Shown: piece by piece, positions 21,181-30,221 of the stretch
Position numbering within the stretch: position 1 is the stretch's first letter
How the letters are laid out: each line of letters opens with the position of its first letter
DNA from: CAVVYV01 sp963818205
GTDB taxonomy: Bacteria; Actinomycetota; Thermoleophilia; Solirubrobacterales; 70-9
Reading direction: 5' to 3'
Length of the DNA: 64,000 nucleotides
NCBI GenBank assembly: GCA_963818205.1
Contig: CAWFRG010000004.1
Coordinates: 1 to 64,000 of the forward strand
The notes under the pieces: generated by a model
Database searches by the model: none
What the model was told of the DNA's origin: nothing
Seen by the model: only the letters and a program-made list of their open reading frames with translations
Made by a program: the position numbers and the translations under genes

Positions 21181-22179
21181 GTGGCCGACGAAGGAATCTT
21201 CTATGACAAGGACGCCGACCTCTCGGCGCTCGACGGAAAGACCGTGGCGATCCTCGGCTACGGCTCCCAGGGGCACGCGCACGCTCTCAACCTGAAGGAC
21301 TCGGGGGTGAGCGTGGTGGTCGGGCTCCGTCCCGAGTCATCCAGCCGCGCCGACGCCGAGAAGGAGGGGCTCGAGGTGCTCGACGTCGCCGACGCTGCCA
21401 GCCGCGGCGACATCGTGATGGTCCTCCTCCCAGATGAGAAGCAGGCCCAGATCTGGCGGGAGGAGATCGCTGACGGGATCGCTGACGGGAACCTGCTGAT
21501 GTTCGCCCACGGGTTCGCGATTCGATTCGGCCAGATCGAGCCGCCGCCGGGCGTCGACGTCGGGATGGTCGCCCCGAAGGGCCCCGGCCACCTGGTCCGC
21601 CGTGAGTTTGCGGAAGGTCAGGGCGTGCCCTGCCTGATCGCCGTCCAACAGGACGCCACCGGCACCGCCCGCGACCAGGTGCTTGCCTATGCCTCGGGGA
21701 TCGGCGGCGGCCGCGCGGGGATCATCGAGACGACGTTCAAGGACGAGGCGGAGACCGACCTGTTCGGCGAGCAGGCAGTGCTCTGCGGCGGCGCCACCTC
21801 ACTCGTCCAAGCCGGCTTCGAGACCTTGGTCGAAGCCGGCTACGACCCCCGTCTCGCCTACTTCGAGTGCCTGCACGAGCTGAAGCTGATCGTCGATCTG
21901 ATGTACGAGCAGGGGATCCAGGGAATGCGCCACTCGATCTCCAACACCGCCGAGTACGGCGACATGACCCGGGGGCCGAAGGTGATCACCGAGGAGACCC
22001 GCGCGGCGATGAGGAAGATCCTCGCCGACATCCAGTCGGGCGATTTCGCCAAGGAGTGGATCGCCGAGAACGAGGCAGGTCAGGAGAATTTCCAGCGGAT
22101 GCGCGAGGAGGCGGCCGGCTCGCAGGTCGAGGAGGTCGGGAAGAACCTCCGCTCGATGATGCCCTGGATCAAGGGCTGA
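21181..22179 (+). CDS. ilvC: Ketol-acid reductoisomerase (class I)
   Basis: It isomerises and reduces acetolactate or acetohydroxybutyrate. The 332 residues begin with the Rossmann motif AILGYGSQGHAHALNLKDSG, and the cofactor loop LRPESSSR suggests NADPH use. The catalytic residues are in HGFAIRFG, MVAPKGPGHLVRREF and the C-terminal knotted domain (FKDEAETDLFGEQAVLCGG, Mg-binding Asp and Glu; SNTAEYGD). GTG 21181 has TAGCAT (21165-21170) 10 nt upstream and lacks a Shine-Dalgarno. It is separated from ilvBN by the men genes. Confidence 0.96.
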   Translation: MADEGIFYDKDADLSALDGKTVAILGYGSQGHAHALNLKDSGVSVVVGLRPESSSRADAEKEGLEVLDVADAASRGDIVMVLLPDEKQAQIWREEIADGIADGNLLMFAHGFAIRFGQIEPPPGVDVGMVAPKGPGHLVRREFAEGQGVPCLIAVQQDATGTARDQVLAYASGIGGGRAGIIETTFKDEAETDLFGEQAVLCGGATSLVQAGFETLVEAGYDPRLAYFECLHELKLIVDLMYEQGIQGMRHSISNTAEYGDMTRGPKVITEETRAAMRKILADIQSGDFAKEWIAENEAGQENFQRMREEAAGSQVEEVGKNLRSMMPWIKG

Positions 22180-22231
22180 GGCTCGGGGCGACCGCCCAGC
22201 CGTCGCCCTCGATCACCTCGGCGATCGCGAC

Positions 22232-22613
22232 CTAGGCAGGGCTGGGCGCGGGCGGGGGGCTGGGCGCCGGCGGGGGGCCGAACCGGTTCTCGGTCGGATC
22301 GCTTGCTTGCAGGTAGAAGACGAGCAGGACGATCCATCCGATGATCGGGATTAGGCCGATCAGAATCCACCAGCCGCTGCGGTTGGTGTCGTGAAGCCGC
22401 CGGATTGCGACCGAGAGTCCGGGCAGCAAGAGCGCCAAACCCGTGATCCCGCTGACGATGCCGAAGGTGCCGATGGCCGCGTCGATGAGGTTGGCGGCGA
22501 TCGCGACCAGCAGCTGCGAACAGGAACCACCACCAGTACGCGGGCCGCGAGGCCCGACCATCGAACCTCACGTAGTGGTCGAACCCGTCTTTGATCGCTT
22601 CGGTAAAGGTCAT
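22232..22613 (-). CDS. DUF805 small membrane protein (frameshifted)
   Basis: It begins MTFTEAIKDGFDHYVRFDGRASRPAYWWW and contains the DUF805 hallmark SVAIRRLHDTNRSGWWILI between helices, ending in a Pro-rich tail (GPPPAPSPPPAPSPA). The frame breaks near 22515, where removing one base gives WWWFLFQLLVAIAANLIDA. There are four predicted membrane segments. The function of the family is not established; it is often stress or envelope associated. It is convergent with ilvC. Confidence 0.75.
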
Positions 22614-22665
22614 CAGGCCTCCTTCTTCGCCGGGAACAGCCGATTGCCTCCCGCGTCCGCCGGGG

Positions 22666-23292
22666 TCAAGTTCTGCGGCTCTCCGCCTCTTGGCTGATCT
22701 GGCCGGACGGAGCCGTACCGCTCTCCTCGAGCGAGAAGGGCGGCCAGTCCTCGGTGATCAGGAGGAAGTACGCCGTCGCCCGGGCGATGTAGGCCGAGGC
22801 GGAGCGCATCGGGTTGAAGAGGCCGTCGCTGAGACGACCCGTGAACAGGATCGCGAACCAGGCGATGATCGTGCACACGGCCAGGATCAGCGACTGGACG
22901 ATCGCCAGCAGGTACACCGGGATCCCGATGATCAGGCGCAACCCCGTCTTCAGCCGGTCATAGGCCCCCAACGGCTCGGGCACCCCGACCCGGATCGGAT
23001 ACTGCGGATTCTCATCGCCGTTGAACGGCGGCCACTCGTCGGTGAGCAGGTAGTAGAAGCCATTCACTCGCGTGGTCATCCGGAGGAAGCCCGCGTTGAA
23101 GTTGTAGAGCCCCTCCGGATAGCGGCCGGTGAAGACGATCGCAAACCATGCGATCACCGCCGCGATCTCGGCGGCGATCGCATAGAGCGTCGCGACGATC
23201 GCCCACGGGATGACGAGTAAGTATCTGAAGAAGGTGGTGAGGCGGTTGCGGCCCTCCAGGGCGGCATCAGCCTCGTAGCTGACTGGGTACAT
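22666..23292 (-). CDS. DUF4389-type membrane protein
   Basis: The 208-residue protein has two similar halves. Each half holds two hydrophobic helices followed by a WFAIVFTGRYPEGLYNF / WFAILFTGRLSDGLFNP motif and then a segment with YYLLTDEWPPF / YFLLITEDWPPFS. This internal duplication is characteristic of DUF4389 proteins. ATG 23292 is chosen because GGAGGA lies just upstream. The protein is an integral membrane protein of unknown role, probably co-transcribed with the downstream DUF805 gene. Confidence 0.78.
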   Translation of the reverse strand: MYPVSYEADAALEGRNRLTTFFRYLLVIPWAIVATLYAIAAEIAAVIAWFAIVFTGRYPEGLYNFNAGFLRMTTRVNGFYYLLTDEWPPFNGDENPQYPIRVGVPEPLGAYDRLKTGLRLIIGIPVYLLAIVQSLILAVCTIIAWFAILFTGRLSDGLFNPMRSASAYIARATAYFLLITEDWPPFSLEESGTAPSGQISQEAESRRT

Positions 23293-23457
23293 CACTCCTC
23301 CGATGGTCGAGGGCATTGCCGGAACGCCCGCCGGACAGGGCCGCCCCTCGGACGCGCTCGCACCCTACAGCGGGCGCCGGATCGAGTCCAGCGTCTGCCC
23401 CTAATACTCTGTCCCAGGCAATGCCCCGCGGCTGCTCGCTGCGGGGAGGGTGGACTT

Positions 23458-24655
23458 ATGACCGAGAGCGCCAACCCATACATCAAGCAGTACCTGATGG
23501 CGGCCGGGCCGACCCCGCTGCCCCCTGCGGTGAGCCAGGTGATGGCCGAGCCGATCCTCTACCACCGGGCGCCCGCGTTCATCGAGATCTACGCCCGGGC
23601 ACTGGAGCGCCTGCGCCCGGTCTTCGGGACCGCGAACCAGGTGCTGAGCTTCGCCGCCTCGGGTAGCGGCGCGATGGAGTCGGCGGTGGCGAACCTGGTC
23701 GGCCCGGGCGAGCCGGTCGCGGTCGCCGCCTGCGGCAAGTTCGGCGAGCGCTGGTTCGAGCTCTGCCAGGCCTACGGTGGAGAGATCGAGTACCTGGAGG
23801 TCGAGTGGGGCGAGCGCGATCGCCCCCGAAGACCTGGACCGGGCGATCGCCGGGATGAAGCGGCCCCCGGGCGCCGTGTTCACGACCCACTCGGAGAGCT
23901 CGACCGGGGTGGTCAACGACGTTCGCGCCCTCGCCGCCGTCGCCCACGACCACGGCGCGGTGATCTGCGTCGACGCGATCTCGGGCCTCGGCGCGGTCGA
24001 GCTCCCACAGGACGAGTGGGGGGTGGACGTGGTCGTCGCCGGGTCGCAGAAGGCGCTGATGTGCCCGCCGGGGCTCGCCTTCGCCTCGGTGAACGAGCGG
24101 GCGATGTCGCTCGCCGCCGAGCACACCGGCCGGCGCTACTACTTCGATTGGCAGCGGACCGCCTCAGGGCAGGCGGAGGAGCCGCCGAACAGCCCCTTCA
24201 CCCCTGCGGTGACGCTCTGGCGCGCCCTCGACGTCGCCCTCGAGCTGATCAAGGAGGAGGGGCTGGAGCGGGTCTACGAGCGCCATGCGATCCTCGCCCG
24301 GGCCGCCCGCGCCGGGATCGAGGCGATCGGCCTCGAGCGGTTCGGACCCGACAACGACGGCGCCAACGTGCTCACCGCGGCGCGCCTGCCGGATTCGATC
24401 GACGGCGCTGCGGTGCCGAAGCTGATGCGCGATCGCTACGGCGTCACCGCCGCCGGCGGCCAGGCCCGCCTGAAGGGGAAGATCGTCCGGATCGCCCACT
24501 GCGGCTACTACGGCGCCTACGACATCGTCATCGCGCTCTCCGCGCTCGAGTCGGCGCTTCGCGACGCCGGCGCCGAGGTCGAACCCGGGGCGGCGGCGGG
24601 GGCCGCGCAGCGTGTGTTCGCCGAGGCCGGCCGCGCCCCGGAGCCGGTCGCCTAG
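23458..24655 (+). CDS. serC: Class V aminotransferase, probable phosphoserine aminotransferase (frameshifted)
   Basis: The PLP aminotransferase begins ANPYIKQYLMAAGPTPLPPAV. It has ASGSGAMESAVANL as phosphate cradle, CVDAISGLGAVELPQDEWGVDVVVAGSQKALMCPPG with the PLP-binding Lys, and a C-terminal domain ending AGGQARLKGKIVRIAHCGYYG. One extra base near 23815 (GGCGAG|C|GCGATC) splits it. Sequence features are closer to the serine-glyoxylate/alanine-glyoxylate group than to classical SerC. The serA gene 12 nt downstream makes a serine-pathway role the best inference. ATG 23458 has a GGAGGG site. A CCCCGC/GCGGGG hairpin sits just upstream. Confidence 0.72.
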
Positions 24656-24667
24656 AGAACCAGGGCG

Positions 24668-26257
24668 ATGAACGAGCAGCCCAAGGTCCTGGTCAAGGAG
24701 CGCATCGCCGACGCCGGCATCGAGCTGCTGCGCGACCGCTTCCAGGTCGAGCTCGGGCTCGACTGGGACGGAGACGAGCTCCAGAGCCGGATCGGCGAGT
24801 TCGACGCGATCCTGATCCGATCGGCGACCTATCTCGACTCGGGCCTGATCGAGAGCGCCGAGCGCCTCAAGGTGATCGGCCGCGCCGGCACCGGCGTCGA
24901 CAACGTCGACGTCGAGGCGGCCACCAAGCGAGGGATCGTCGTCGCCAACGCCCCCGAGGCGAACGCGATCGCCGCCGCCGAGCACACGATGGCGCTGACG
25001 CTCGCCCTCTGCAGGAACATCCCGCAGGCCCACGCCTCTCTGACCTCGGGGAATTGGGAGCGCACCCGTTTTGCGGGCACCGAGCTCTACGGCAAGACCC
25101 TCGGCGTCCTCGGCTTCGGCCGGATCGGGCAGCTGGTCGCCAGTCGCGCCCAGGGCTTCGAGATGCAGGTGGTCGCCTATGACAAGTTCGTCACCGCCGA
25201 GCGGTTTCGCGAGCTCGGCGTCGACGGGGTCGACCCCGAGGAGCTCTACGCGCGCTCGGACTTCATCACCCTGCACCTTCCGAAGACCCCCGAGACGGTG
25301 AATGTCATCGACGCGGAGGCGATCTCGCGGATGCGCGAGGGTGTCCGGATCGTCAACTGCGCCCGCGGCGAGCTCATCGACCTCGACGCGCTCGTAGACG
25401 GGCTCGAGAGCGGCAGGGTCGCCGGGGCCGCTCTCGACGTCTTCCCCGAGGAGCCCTTCAGCGGCCATCCGATCCTCGCGCGCGACGACGTCGTCGTCAC
25501 CCCTCACCTCGGCGCCTCCACCGCCGAGGCCCAGGATCGCGCCGGGGTTGTGACCGCCGAGCAGGTGACCGCCGCCCTCACCGGTGGCGTCGTCACAACC
25601 GCGGTCAACATCGCGGCGGTCCGTCCCGAGGTGATGGAGCAGCTGGCGCCCTTCGTGCCCCTCTGCGAGAAGCTCGGCGCGCTCGCCCAGGCGCTCGGCG
25701 ACGGCGCTCCCGACCGGGTCGAGGTGGAATTCCTCGGCCGCCTCGCGGACCAGGACACCCGGATCCTGGGGATCGCGGTGCTCGCCGGGATTCTTCGCGG
25801 CCACACCGAGGAGGCGGTCAACCTGGTCAACGCTCCCCACCTGGCGGAGGAGCGGGGAATCGAGCTCCTCGACACCCGCGACGCGACGTCGCCCGACTTC
25901 ACCGAGCTGATAGTGGTCCGGCTGCGATCGGGCGATGAGACGACCGAGGTCGCCGGCACCGGGGTCGGCCCGCGCAACATCCCCTATCTGGCCCGCGTCT
26001 GGGGCGAGGACTTCTACCTCCCCTTCGCCCGGCACCTGGCGATATTCCGCTACACCGACCAGCCCGGGATGATCGGCCGGGTGGGAACGATCTTCGGGGA
26101 GGAGGACGTCAACATCGTCTCCGCCGCTGTCGGCGCCGAGCCCGATAGCGACACCGCGGTGATGGCGCTGACAACCGACGCCCCGGTCAATCCCTCGACG
26201 ATCGACCGGATTCTCGAGCTCGAGGGGTTCTCGATCGGCCGCGCGGTCTCCCTCTAG
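24668..26257 (+). CDS. serA: D-3-phosphoglycerate dehydrogenase
   Basis: It catalyses the first committed step of serine synthesis. The 529-residue long form has the catalytic and NAD-binding core (GRAGTGVDNVDVEAAT, VLGFGRIGQLVASRA, NCARGELIDLDAL, the His in VTPHLGASTAEAQ). The intervening ASB domain runs from about residue 320 to 450, and a C-terminal ACT domain (LAIFRYTDQPGMIGRVGTIFGEEDVNI) would bind serine for feedback. This is the M. tuberculosis-type architecture. It lies 12 nt after the aminotransferase gene, so the pair forms a serine operon. It ends in an AGCGGCCT/AGGCCGCT hairpin. Confidence 0.95.
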   Translation: MNEQPKVLVKERIADAGIELLRDRFQVELGLDWDGDELQSRIGEFDAILIRSATYLDSGLIESAERLKVIGRAGTGVDNVDVEAATKRGIVVANAPEANAIAAAEHTMALTLALCRNIPQAHASLTSGNWERTRFAGTELYGKTLGVLGFGRIGQLVASRAQGFEMQVVAYDKFVTAERFRELGVDGVDPEELYARSDFITLHLPKTPETVNVIDAEAISRMREGVRIVNCARGELIDLDALVDGLESGRVAGAALDVFPEEPFSGHPILARDDVVVTPHLGASTAEAQDRAGVVTAEQVTAALTGGVVTTAVNIAAVRPEVMEQLAPFVPLCEKLGALAQALGDGAPDRVEVEFLGRLADQDTRILGIAVLAGILRGHTEEAVNLVNAPHLAEERGIELLDTRDATSPDFTELIVVRLRSGDETTEVAGTGVGPRNIPYLARVWGEDFYLPFARHLAIFRYTDQPGMIGRVGTIFGEEDVNIVSAAVGAEPDSDTAVMALTTDAPVNPSTIDRILELEGFSIGRAVSL

Positions 26258-26363
26258 CGGCCTCCAGGCCGCTCCACTTCGGAGCGGAGGCGAAGCCGAA
26301 GCGACTTGTGCGGGCGGCCGCTCGTGGCCGCGACTTGTGGCGAAGCCGGAATATGCTGCGCCA
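26256..26363. repeat. Hairpin and short direct repeats between serA and the quinone reductase
   Basis: AGCGGCCT-CC-AGGCCGCT (26256-26273) forms a strong hairpin at the serA stop without a T run. The following 90 nt contain GCGACTTGTG twice, and GGCGAAGCCGAAGCGAC at about 26290, which resembles the core of the dispersed repeat near dnaE2 and imuB. The TATGCT -10 for the next gene is at 26352-26357. No gene is visible in this stretch. Confidence 0.5.
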
Positions 26364-27395
26364 ATGCGCGCGGTCGTCCAGACGAGCACCGGCGGACCCG
26401 AGGTGCTGCAGGTCCAGGAGCGGCCCGACCCGCCGGTGGGGCCGGGTGAGGTGCGGATCTCCGTGCGAGCGGCGGGAATCAACTTCGCGGACACCCTGGC
26501 GCGGGTGGGCCTCTACCCGGAAGCGCCCAAGCCACCCTGCGTGATGGGCTACGAGGTGGCGGGCGAGATCGAGTCGGTCGGCGAGGGGGTCGCCGCCCAC
26601 AAGTCCGGGGACCGGGTCGTCGCCGGCACCCGGTTCGGCGGCCAGGCCTCAATGGTCACCGTCCCGGAGGGCCAGGTGCTGCCGCTCCCCGACCGGCTCA
26701 GCTACGAGCAGGGCGCCGCGATCCCGGTCAACTACGCGACCGCCTACTCGGGCCTCGTGATCATGGGTGGCCTCAAGGAGGGCGAGCGAGCCCTCATCCA
26801 CGCGGCCGCCGGTGGAGTGGGGACTGCCGCGGTTCAGATCGCCCGGATGCTCGGTGCCGAGGTGTTCGGGACCGCCTCCGGATCCAAGCACGACGCAATC
26901 CGCAAGCTGGGGGTGACCCACGCGATCGACTACCGAACCCAGGACTTCGAGCAGGAGGTGATCCGAATCACCGGCGGGGAGGGGATCGACCTCGCCTTCG
27001 ACGCCCAGGGCCCCAAGAGCTTCCGCAAGGACTACCGCCTGCTGCGGCCGGGCGGGCGCCTGATCATGTACGGGCTCGCCGAGGCCTCGACGGGAGAGGG
27101 CCGCAGCATCCCGAGGCTGATCGAGAGCATCGCCCGGATGCCGACGGCGACCTTCCCATGGTGGAAGAGCCTCGGGATGATGAACGAGAACAAGGGCGTC
27201 TTCGGGCTCAACATGCTCGCCTGGTGGGACAAGGAGGGGAGCGTCGAGCGAATCACCGGACCCCTGCTCGAGCGGATAGAGGAGGGCGGACTGGAGCCGA
27301 TCGTCGCCGAATCCTTCCCCTTCGATCGTGCCGGCGAAGCGCACCGTTTCATCGCCGAGCGGCGGAACATCGGCAAGGTCGTGCTGGTTCCCTGA
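26364..27395 (+). CDS. Zinc-independent NADPH:quinone oxidoreductase (MDR family)
   Basis: The 343-residue medium-chain reductase has a GroES-like N-terminal domain (AGINFADTLARVGLYP, VMGYEVAGEIESVGEGV). The Rossmann NADPH site is LIHAAAGGVGTAAVQIARMLGAEV at about residue 150. The zinc-ligand cysteines of alcohol dehydrogenases are absent, as in quinone oxidoreductase-type enzymes. The C-terminal half (WWKSLGMMNENKGVFGLNML) resembles synaptic vesicle VAT1-like reductases. ATG 26364 has TATGCT six bases upstream and no Shine-Dalgarno. The physiological substrate is unknown. Confidence 0.85.
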   Translation: MRAVVQTSTGGPEVLQVQERPDPPVGPGEVRISVRAAGINFADTLARVGLYPEAPKPPCVMGYEVAGEIESVGEGVAAHKSGDRVVAGTRFGGQASMVTVPEGQVLPLPDRLSYEQGAAIPVNYATAYSGLVIMGGLKEGERALIHAAAGGVGTAAVQIARMLGAEVFGTASGSKHDAIRKLGVTHAIDYRTQDFEQEVIRITGGEGIDLAFDAQGPKSFRKDYRLLRPGGRLIMYGLAEASTGEGRSIPRLIESIARMPTATFPWWKSLGMMNENKGVFGLNMLAWWDKEGSVERITGPLLERIEEGGLEPIVAESFPFDRAGEAHRFIAERRNIGKVVLVP

Positions 27396-27445
27396 GCCCT
27401 CCGCGGCATTGACCGATGTAAACAGCGTCCCCTACGATGGCCCGG

Positions 27446-28159
27446 ATGAGGCCAGGGACCCGCAAGCCGCTCCGCGCGGCCATGATCGCGCTCGCCGTCG
27501 GCGTCCTCGCCGCCCCAGCGGCCGGCGCCGGGGGTTTGGACGGCGGCATCACCTTCGGCCTCCAGGGTGCCTTGGGGGGCGGAGCGAGATCGGCGGCAAC
27601 CGCCAACGTCCTCACCCTCGACGCCCCCGACGTCAACAACCGGATCACCGCCTTCACCGCGCCAACCGGTCGCCTGACACTCACTTCACCCGAGGGATTC
27701 AGCAACCCACCGCCTGCCCCCAGCGGCCAGTGTGCTCAGGACAGCCCGACCCAGGTGAGCTGCAACCCGGGGTACATCACCGTGATCCTCGGTGACCTCG
27801 GCGGCGGCGAGGATTCCTTCGACGGCAGCGGCCTGATCGACGTCCGCATCGGCGACCTCGCCGGTGGAGTGCGCCGGCCGCTCAGCGGCGGCGCCGGCAA
27901 CGACCGGATCCTCGGCGGCGGCGGGCCCGACCTGCTCGACGGGGCGAGAGGGGGCGACTCCCTGATCGGCTCCGGCGGAGAGGACCTGCTCACCGGCGGG
28001 GCCGGCAAGGATCGCCTCAGGGGCGGTGCCGCCCCCGACGTGCTCTATGGCGGCGGCGCCGGGGACAAGCTCAACGGGGGCGCCGCCAAGGATGGCTGCA
28101 GCGGCGGCGGCGGCCGCGACTCCGGCAAGAGCTGCGAGTTCGTCAAGTCGATCCCGTAG
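27446..28159 (+). CDS. Secreted RTX-like calcium-binding repeat protein
   Basis: The signal peptide runs to about residue 30 (hydrophobic AAMIALAVGVLAAPAAGAG). The middle contains a small unassigned domain with two cysteines (QCAQDSPTQVSCNPG). From about residue 145 there are roughly six nonapeptide-type repeats of the GGAGNDRIL/GGGPDLLDG/GGAGKDRLR kind, which form calcium-bound parallel beta rolls. The end is again Cys-rich (CSGGGGRDSGKSCEF). ATG 27446 is preferred because TACGAT at 27433-27438 lies seven bases upstream. There is no adjacent type I secretion gene, and the signal peptide implies Sec export. Confidence 0.78.
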   Translation: MRPGTRKPLRAAMIALAVGVLAAPAAGAGGLDGGITFGLQGALGGGARSAATANVLTLDAPDVNNRITAFTAPTGRLTLTSPEGFSNPPPAPSGQCAQDSPTQVSCNPGYITVILGDLGGGEDSFDGSGLIDVRIGDLAGGVRRPLSGGAGNDRILGGGGPDLLDGARGGDSLIGSGGEDLLTGGAGKDRLRGGAAPDVLYGGGAGDKLNGGAAKDGCSGGGGRDSGKSCEFVKSIP

Positions 28160-28199
28160 AGCAGGGCGCCCGGGGAGCGACGCGAATAGCATGCGGGCC

Positions 28200-28972
28200 A
28201 TGAGCCCGCTGCGTGGCGAGCGTCTTCGACCTCTACCGGGAGGGGATCGTCGATGCCGGCCGCGAGCCCCAGTTCCTCTTCTTCGTCGCTTTTCTCGCTC
28301 ACCTTCGGGTTCATCCGGACGAGCGCACACATGATCCGCGCCCAGGTGAGCTGGTGGCCCGGCAACGTCGAGGTCGGCGGGTCGCACATCCACCATCTCG
28401 TCTGGGGGATCCTCCTCCTGCTGATCTTCGGCTGGCTCGACATCGCCCTCGCGCCCGGGTCTCCCTTGCGCGAGATCTCAGCCGTGCTGTTCGGTGTCGG
28501 GACGGGACTCACCCTCGACGAGTTCGCGCTCTGGCTCAACCTCAAGGACGTCTACTGGTCGAAGCAGGGCCGTGCCTCGATCGACGCCGTGATCATCGCG
28601 GCGGGGATCACGGGAATGGTCCTGATCGGGTTCCGCGGCTGGATCGACGCCGCTGACGACGTCGAGGCCCTGGTCTTCGCGGCCGCCGGCGCGATCGGCG
28701 CGCTCGGGATCCTGATGGCTCTTTTCAACGCCGCGAAGGAGAAGTTCGGAATGGCGATCCTCAGCATCCTGATCCCGGTCGCGGGGATCCCCGGCGCCTT
28801 CCGCCTCGGCAAGCCGGACTCGCTCTGGGCGAAGCTCTTCTACCGCAATGGCCAGCACCGGCGCTCCGTCGAGCGATTCGCAGGCTCACGGGGCGAGCCG
28901 TTCTGGAAGCGCGGGGGAGAGCTACTTGGCCGTCTTCGCCCGGCGCGCGGGGGGCGGTCCGCTCAGAACTAG
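28200..28972 (+). CDS. Conserved integral membrane protein (two frameshifts)
   Basis: Piecing frames together gives MSPL..VASVFDLYREGIVDAG and then about five hydrophobic helices, with the motif VGGSHIHHLVWGI after the first and LTLDEFALWLNLKDVYW after the third. The C-terminal tail is basic and cytosolic (WAKLFYRNGQHRRSVERF). Extra single bases near 28212 and 28297 break the N-terminus. ATG 28200 is chosen because TAGCAT (28187-28192) lies seven bases upstream. The HIHH motif could bind a metal, but no function is known to me. The 3' end overlaps the convergent AI-2E gene by 51 nt. Confidence 0.65.
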
Positions 28973-30019
28973 CTCGTCGATCACGACGCCCAGCGAGGCC
29001 ACCGTCGGGATCGCCAGGAGGGCGCCGAGGACGCCGGCCAGGTTGGCGCCGACGATCACCGCGACGATCGCAACCGCGGGGTTCACCTTCAGCGCCCCGC
29101 CCTTGTACATGAGCGGCTGAATCACCCGGTCCTGGAGCTGCTGGTAGATGAGGAAGATCGCCAGCCAGACGATCGCGTCACCGGGCCCGCCATCGATCAC
29201 CAGCACCACGGCCACCGCGAACCCGCCGATCGTGAGCCCGATCAACGGGATCAGGTCGAGGAACGCCACCAGCACCGCCATCGGGATCGCCAGGTGGAAG
29301 CCATCGATCTCGAGGAAGATCCAGGTGAGGACGCCCGCAGCAATCGCCAGCAGCAGGTTGACGCTGACATAGGCCCTAACCACCTCGGCCACCCGAACCC
29401 CGATCCGGCGGGCGCGGTCGCGCTGCGGCGCCGCCAATCGGCCGGTGCCGCGCTGGAACATGCCGCGGCCGTCGAGCAGCAGGAAGAAGGTCAGGGTGAG
29501 AACTGTGATCGCGGCGATCAGGTGCTCGAGCAGGCTGACCGTGATCGAACCGAGGTCGCTGGCGCCGGTGCTCAGCCGCGAGGGCAGGCTGCTGGCCTGC
29601 TCGCTGAGCTTCTGGGTGATTCCGTACTTCTGGTTGAGCTCCTGGAATTGCTGATTGTTGTCGGCCCAGTCCTCGACATCGGAGACGTAGGTGGGGAGCG
29701 TCTTCGCCAGTCCCTCGATGTCCTTGGCGATTGGGGGGAAGACGTGGAGGATTAGAAATACGAGCCCCGCGAGGAAGACCAGGTAGACGGCGAGGATCGC
29801 GATCACCCGCGGGAGCGAGCGGCCGGCGATTCGGATCCGCTGCAGCACTCCCACCGCCGGGTCGAGGGCAAGGGCGAGGAAGATCGCGGCCGCCACCCAC
29901 TGGAGCGTCGTCCGGGTGTGGAGGATGACGATCGCCAGCAGCAGCGCCAGGGCCGCATAGAAGAGAGCGACCAGCACCACCTTGGCGACGGCGCGGGCCT
30001 CGATCTGGTCCGAGCGCAC
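28922..30019 (-). CDS. AI-2E family (PerM/YdiK-type) membrane transporter
   Basis: A protein of about 365 residues with seven to eight membrane helices and the family layout. Three helices are at the N-terminus. A polar extracytoplasmic segment of about 100 residues (DIEGLAKTLPTYVSDVEDWADNN) follows. The C-terminal group contains LDLIPLIGLTIGG and IYQQLQDRVIQPLMYKGGALKVNP, which are diagnostic. Family members export small molecules or act as Na+/H+ antiporters; the name AI-2E is historical. GTG 30019 is preferred over upstream TTG because TAGCTT (30027-30032) lies seven bases before it. Confidence 0.85.
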   Translation of the reverse strand: MRSDQIEARAVAKVVLVALFYAALALLLAIVILHTRTTLQWVAAAIFLALALDPAVGVLQRIRIAGRSLPRVIAILAVYLVFLAGLVFLILHVFPPIAKDIEGLAKTLPTYVSDVEDWADNNQQFQELNQKYGITQKLSEQASSLPSRLSTGASDLGSITVSLLEHLIAAITVLTLTFFLLLDGRGMFQRGTGRLAAPQRDRARRIGVRVAEVVRAYVSVNLLLAIAAGVLTWIFLEIDGFHLAIPMAVLVAFLDLIPLIGLTIGGFAVAVVLVIDGGPGDAIVWLAIFLIYQQLQDRVIQPLMYKGGALKVNPAVAIVAVIVGANLAGVLGALLAIPTVASLGVVIDELVLSGPPPARRAKTAK

Positions 30020-30075
30020 GGCGCCCAAGCTAGTGCTCAAGCGGGACGCCAATTTCTCCCACGTCCGCGCTGCGC

Positions 30076-30221
30076 TACTCTCCTGGCACTTCGATGACGC
30101 ACCGGCTCAACAGCCTGGCGCTTCTCCTTCTCCTCCCCCTTCGGGGGGAATAGCGCTGGGCGGCGCGAGAGCCGCGAGAGAAGAACAGGTCATTCGAAGC
30201 TTTTAGAGAAGGAGCAAAGTC
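30076..30221 (+). promoter_or_regulatory. leuA promoter and leader (attenuator-type)
   Basis: This leader runs from the TACTCT -10 (30076-30081) to the leuA start. It holds the leader peptide, a UUCG-capped hairpin (30134-30149), a GCGGC/GCCGC stem at about 30162-30177 and the leuA Shine-Dalgarno. No clear hairpin plus T-run terminator is seen, so control is more likely by Shine-Dalgarno sequestration (9-bp match between 30124-30132 and 30206-30214) than by transcription termination. That is an inference from complementarity only. Confidence 0.6.
30094..30153 (+). CDS. leuL: Leucine-rich leader peptide of leuA
   Basis: The 19-residue ORF reads MTHRLNSLALLLLLPLRGE and stops at TAG 30151-30153. 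Eight residues are leucine, five of them consecutive. TACTCT at 30076-30081 supplies a -10 element, so this ORF would begin about 5 nt into the transcript. Its Leu codons 11-13 (CTCCTTCTC, 30124-30132) are exactly complementary to GAGAAGGAG (30206-30214), the leuA ribosome-binding site. A TCCCCC-TTCG-GGGGGA hairpin (30134-30149) lies at the ORF end. The sequence fits leucine-responsive attenuation, with ribosome stalling at the Leu codons keeping the leuA site free. The peptide is inferred. Confidence 0.75.
   Translation: MTHRLNSLALLLLLPLRGE

Noticed and set aside
23400..23457. Riboswitch before the serC-like gene
   Set aside because: Only one CCCCGC/GCGGGG hairpin is present. It is too small for a known glycine, SAM or serine-related riboswitch.
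24164..26494. Very long open frame (776 codons) on the minus strand opposite serA
   Set aside because: It mirrors serA codon structure, has no family motif and reflects the lack of stop codons in high-GC antisense frames. The same applies to long antisense frames over gatB, ilvB, leuA, leuC and cimA.
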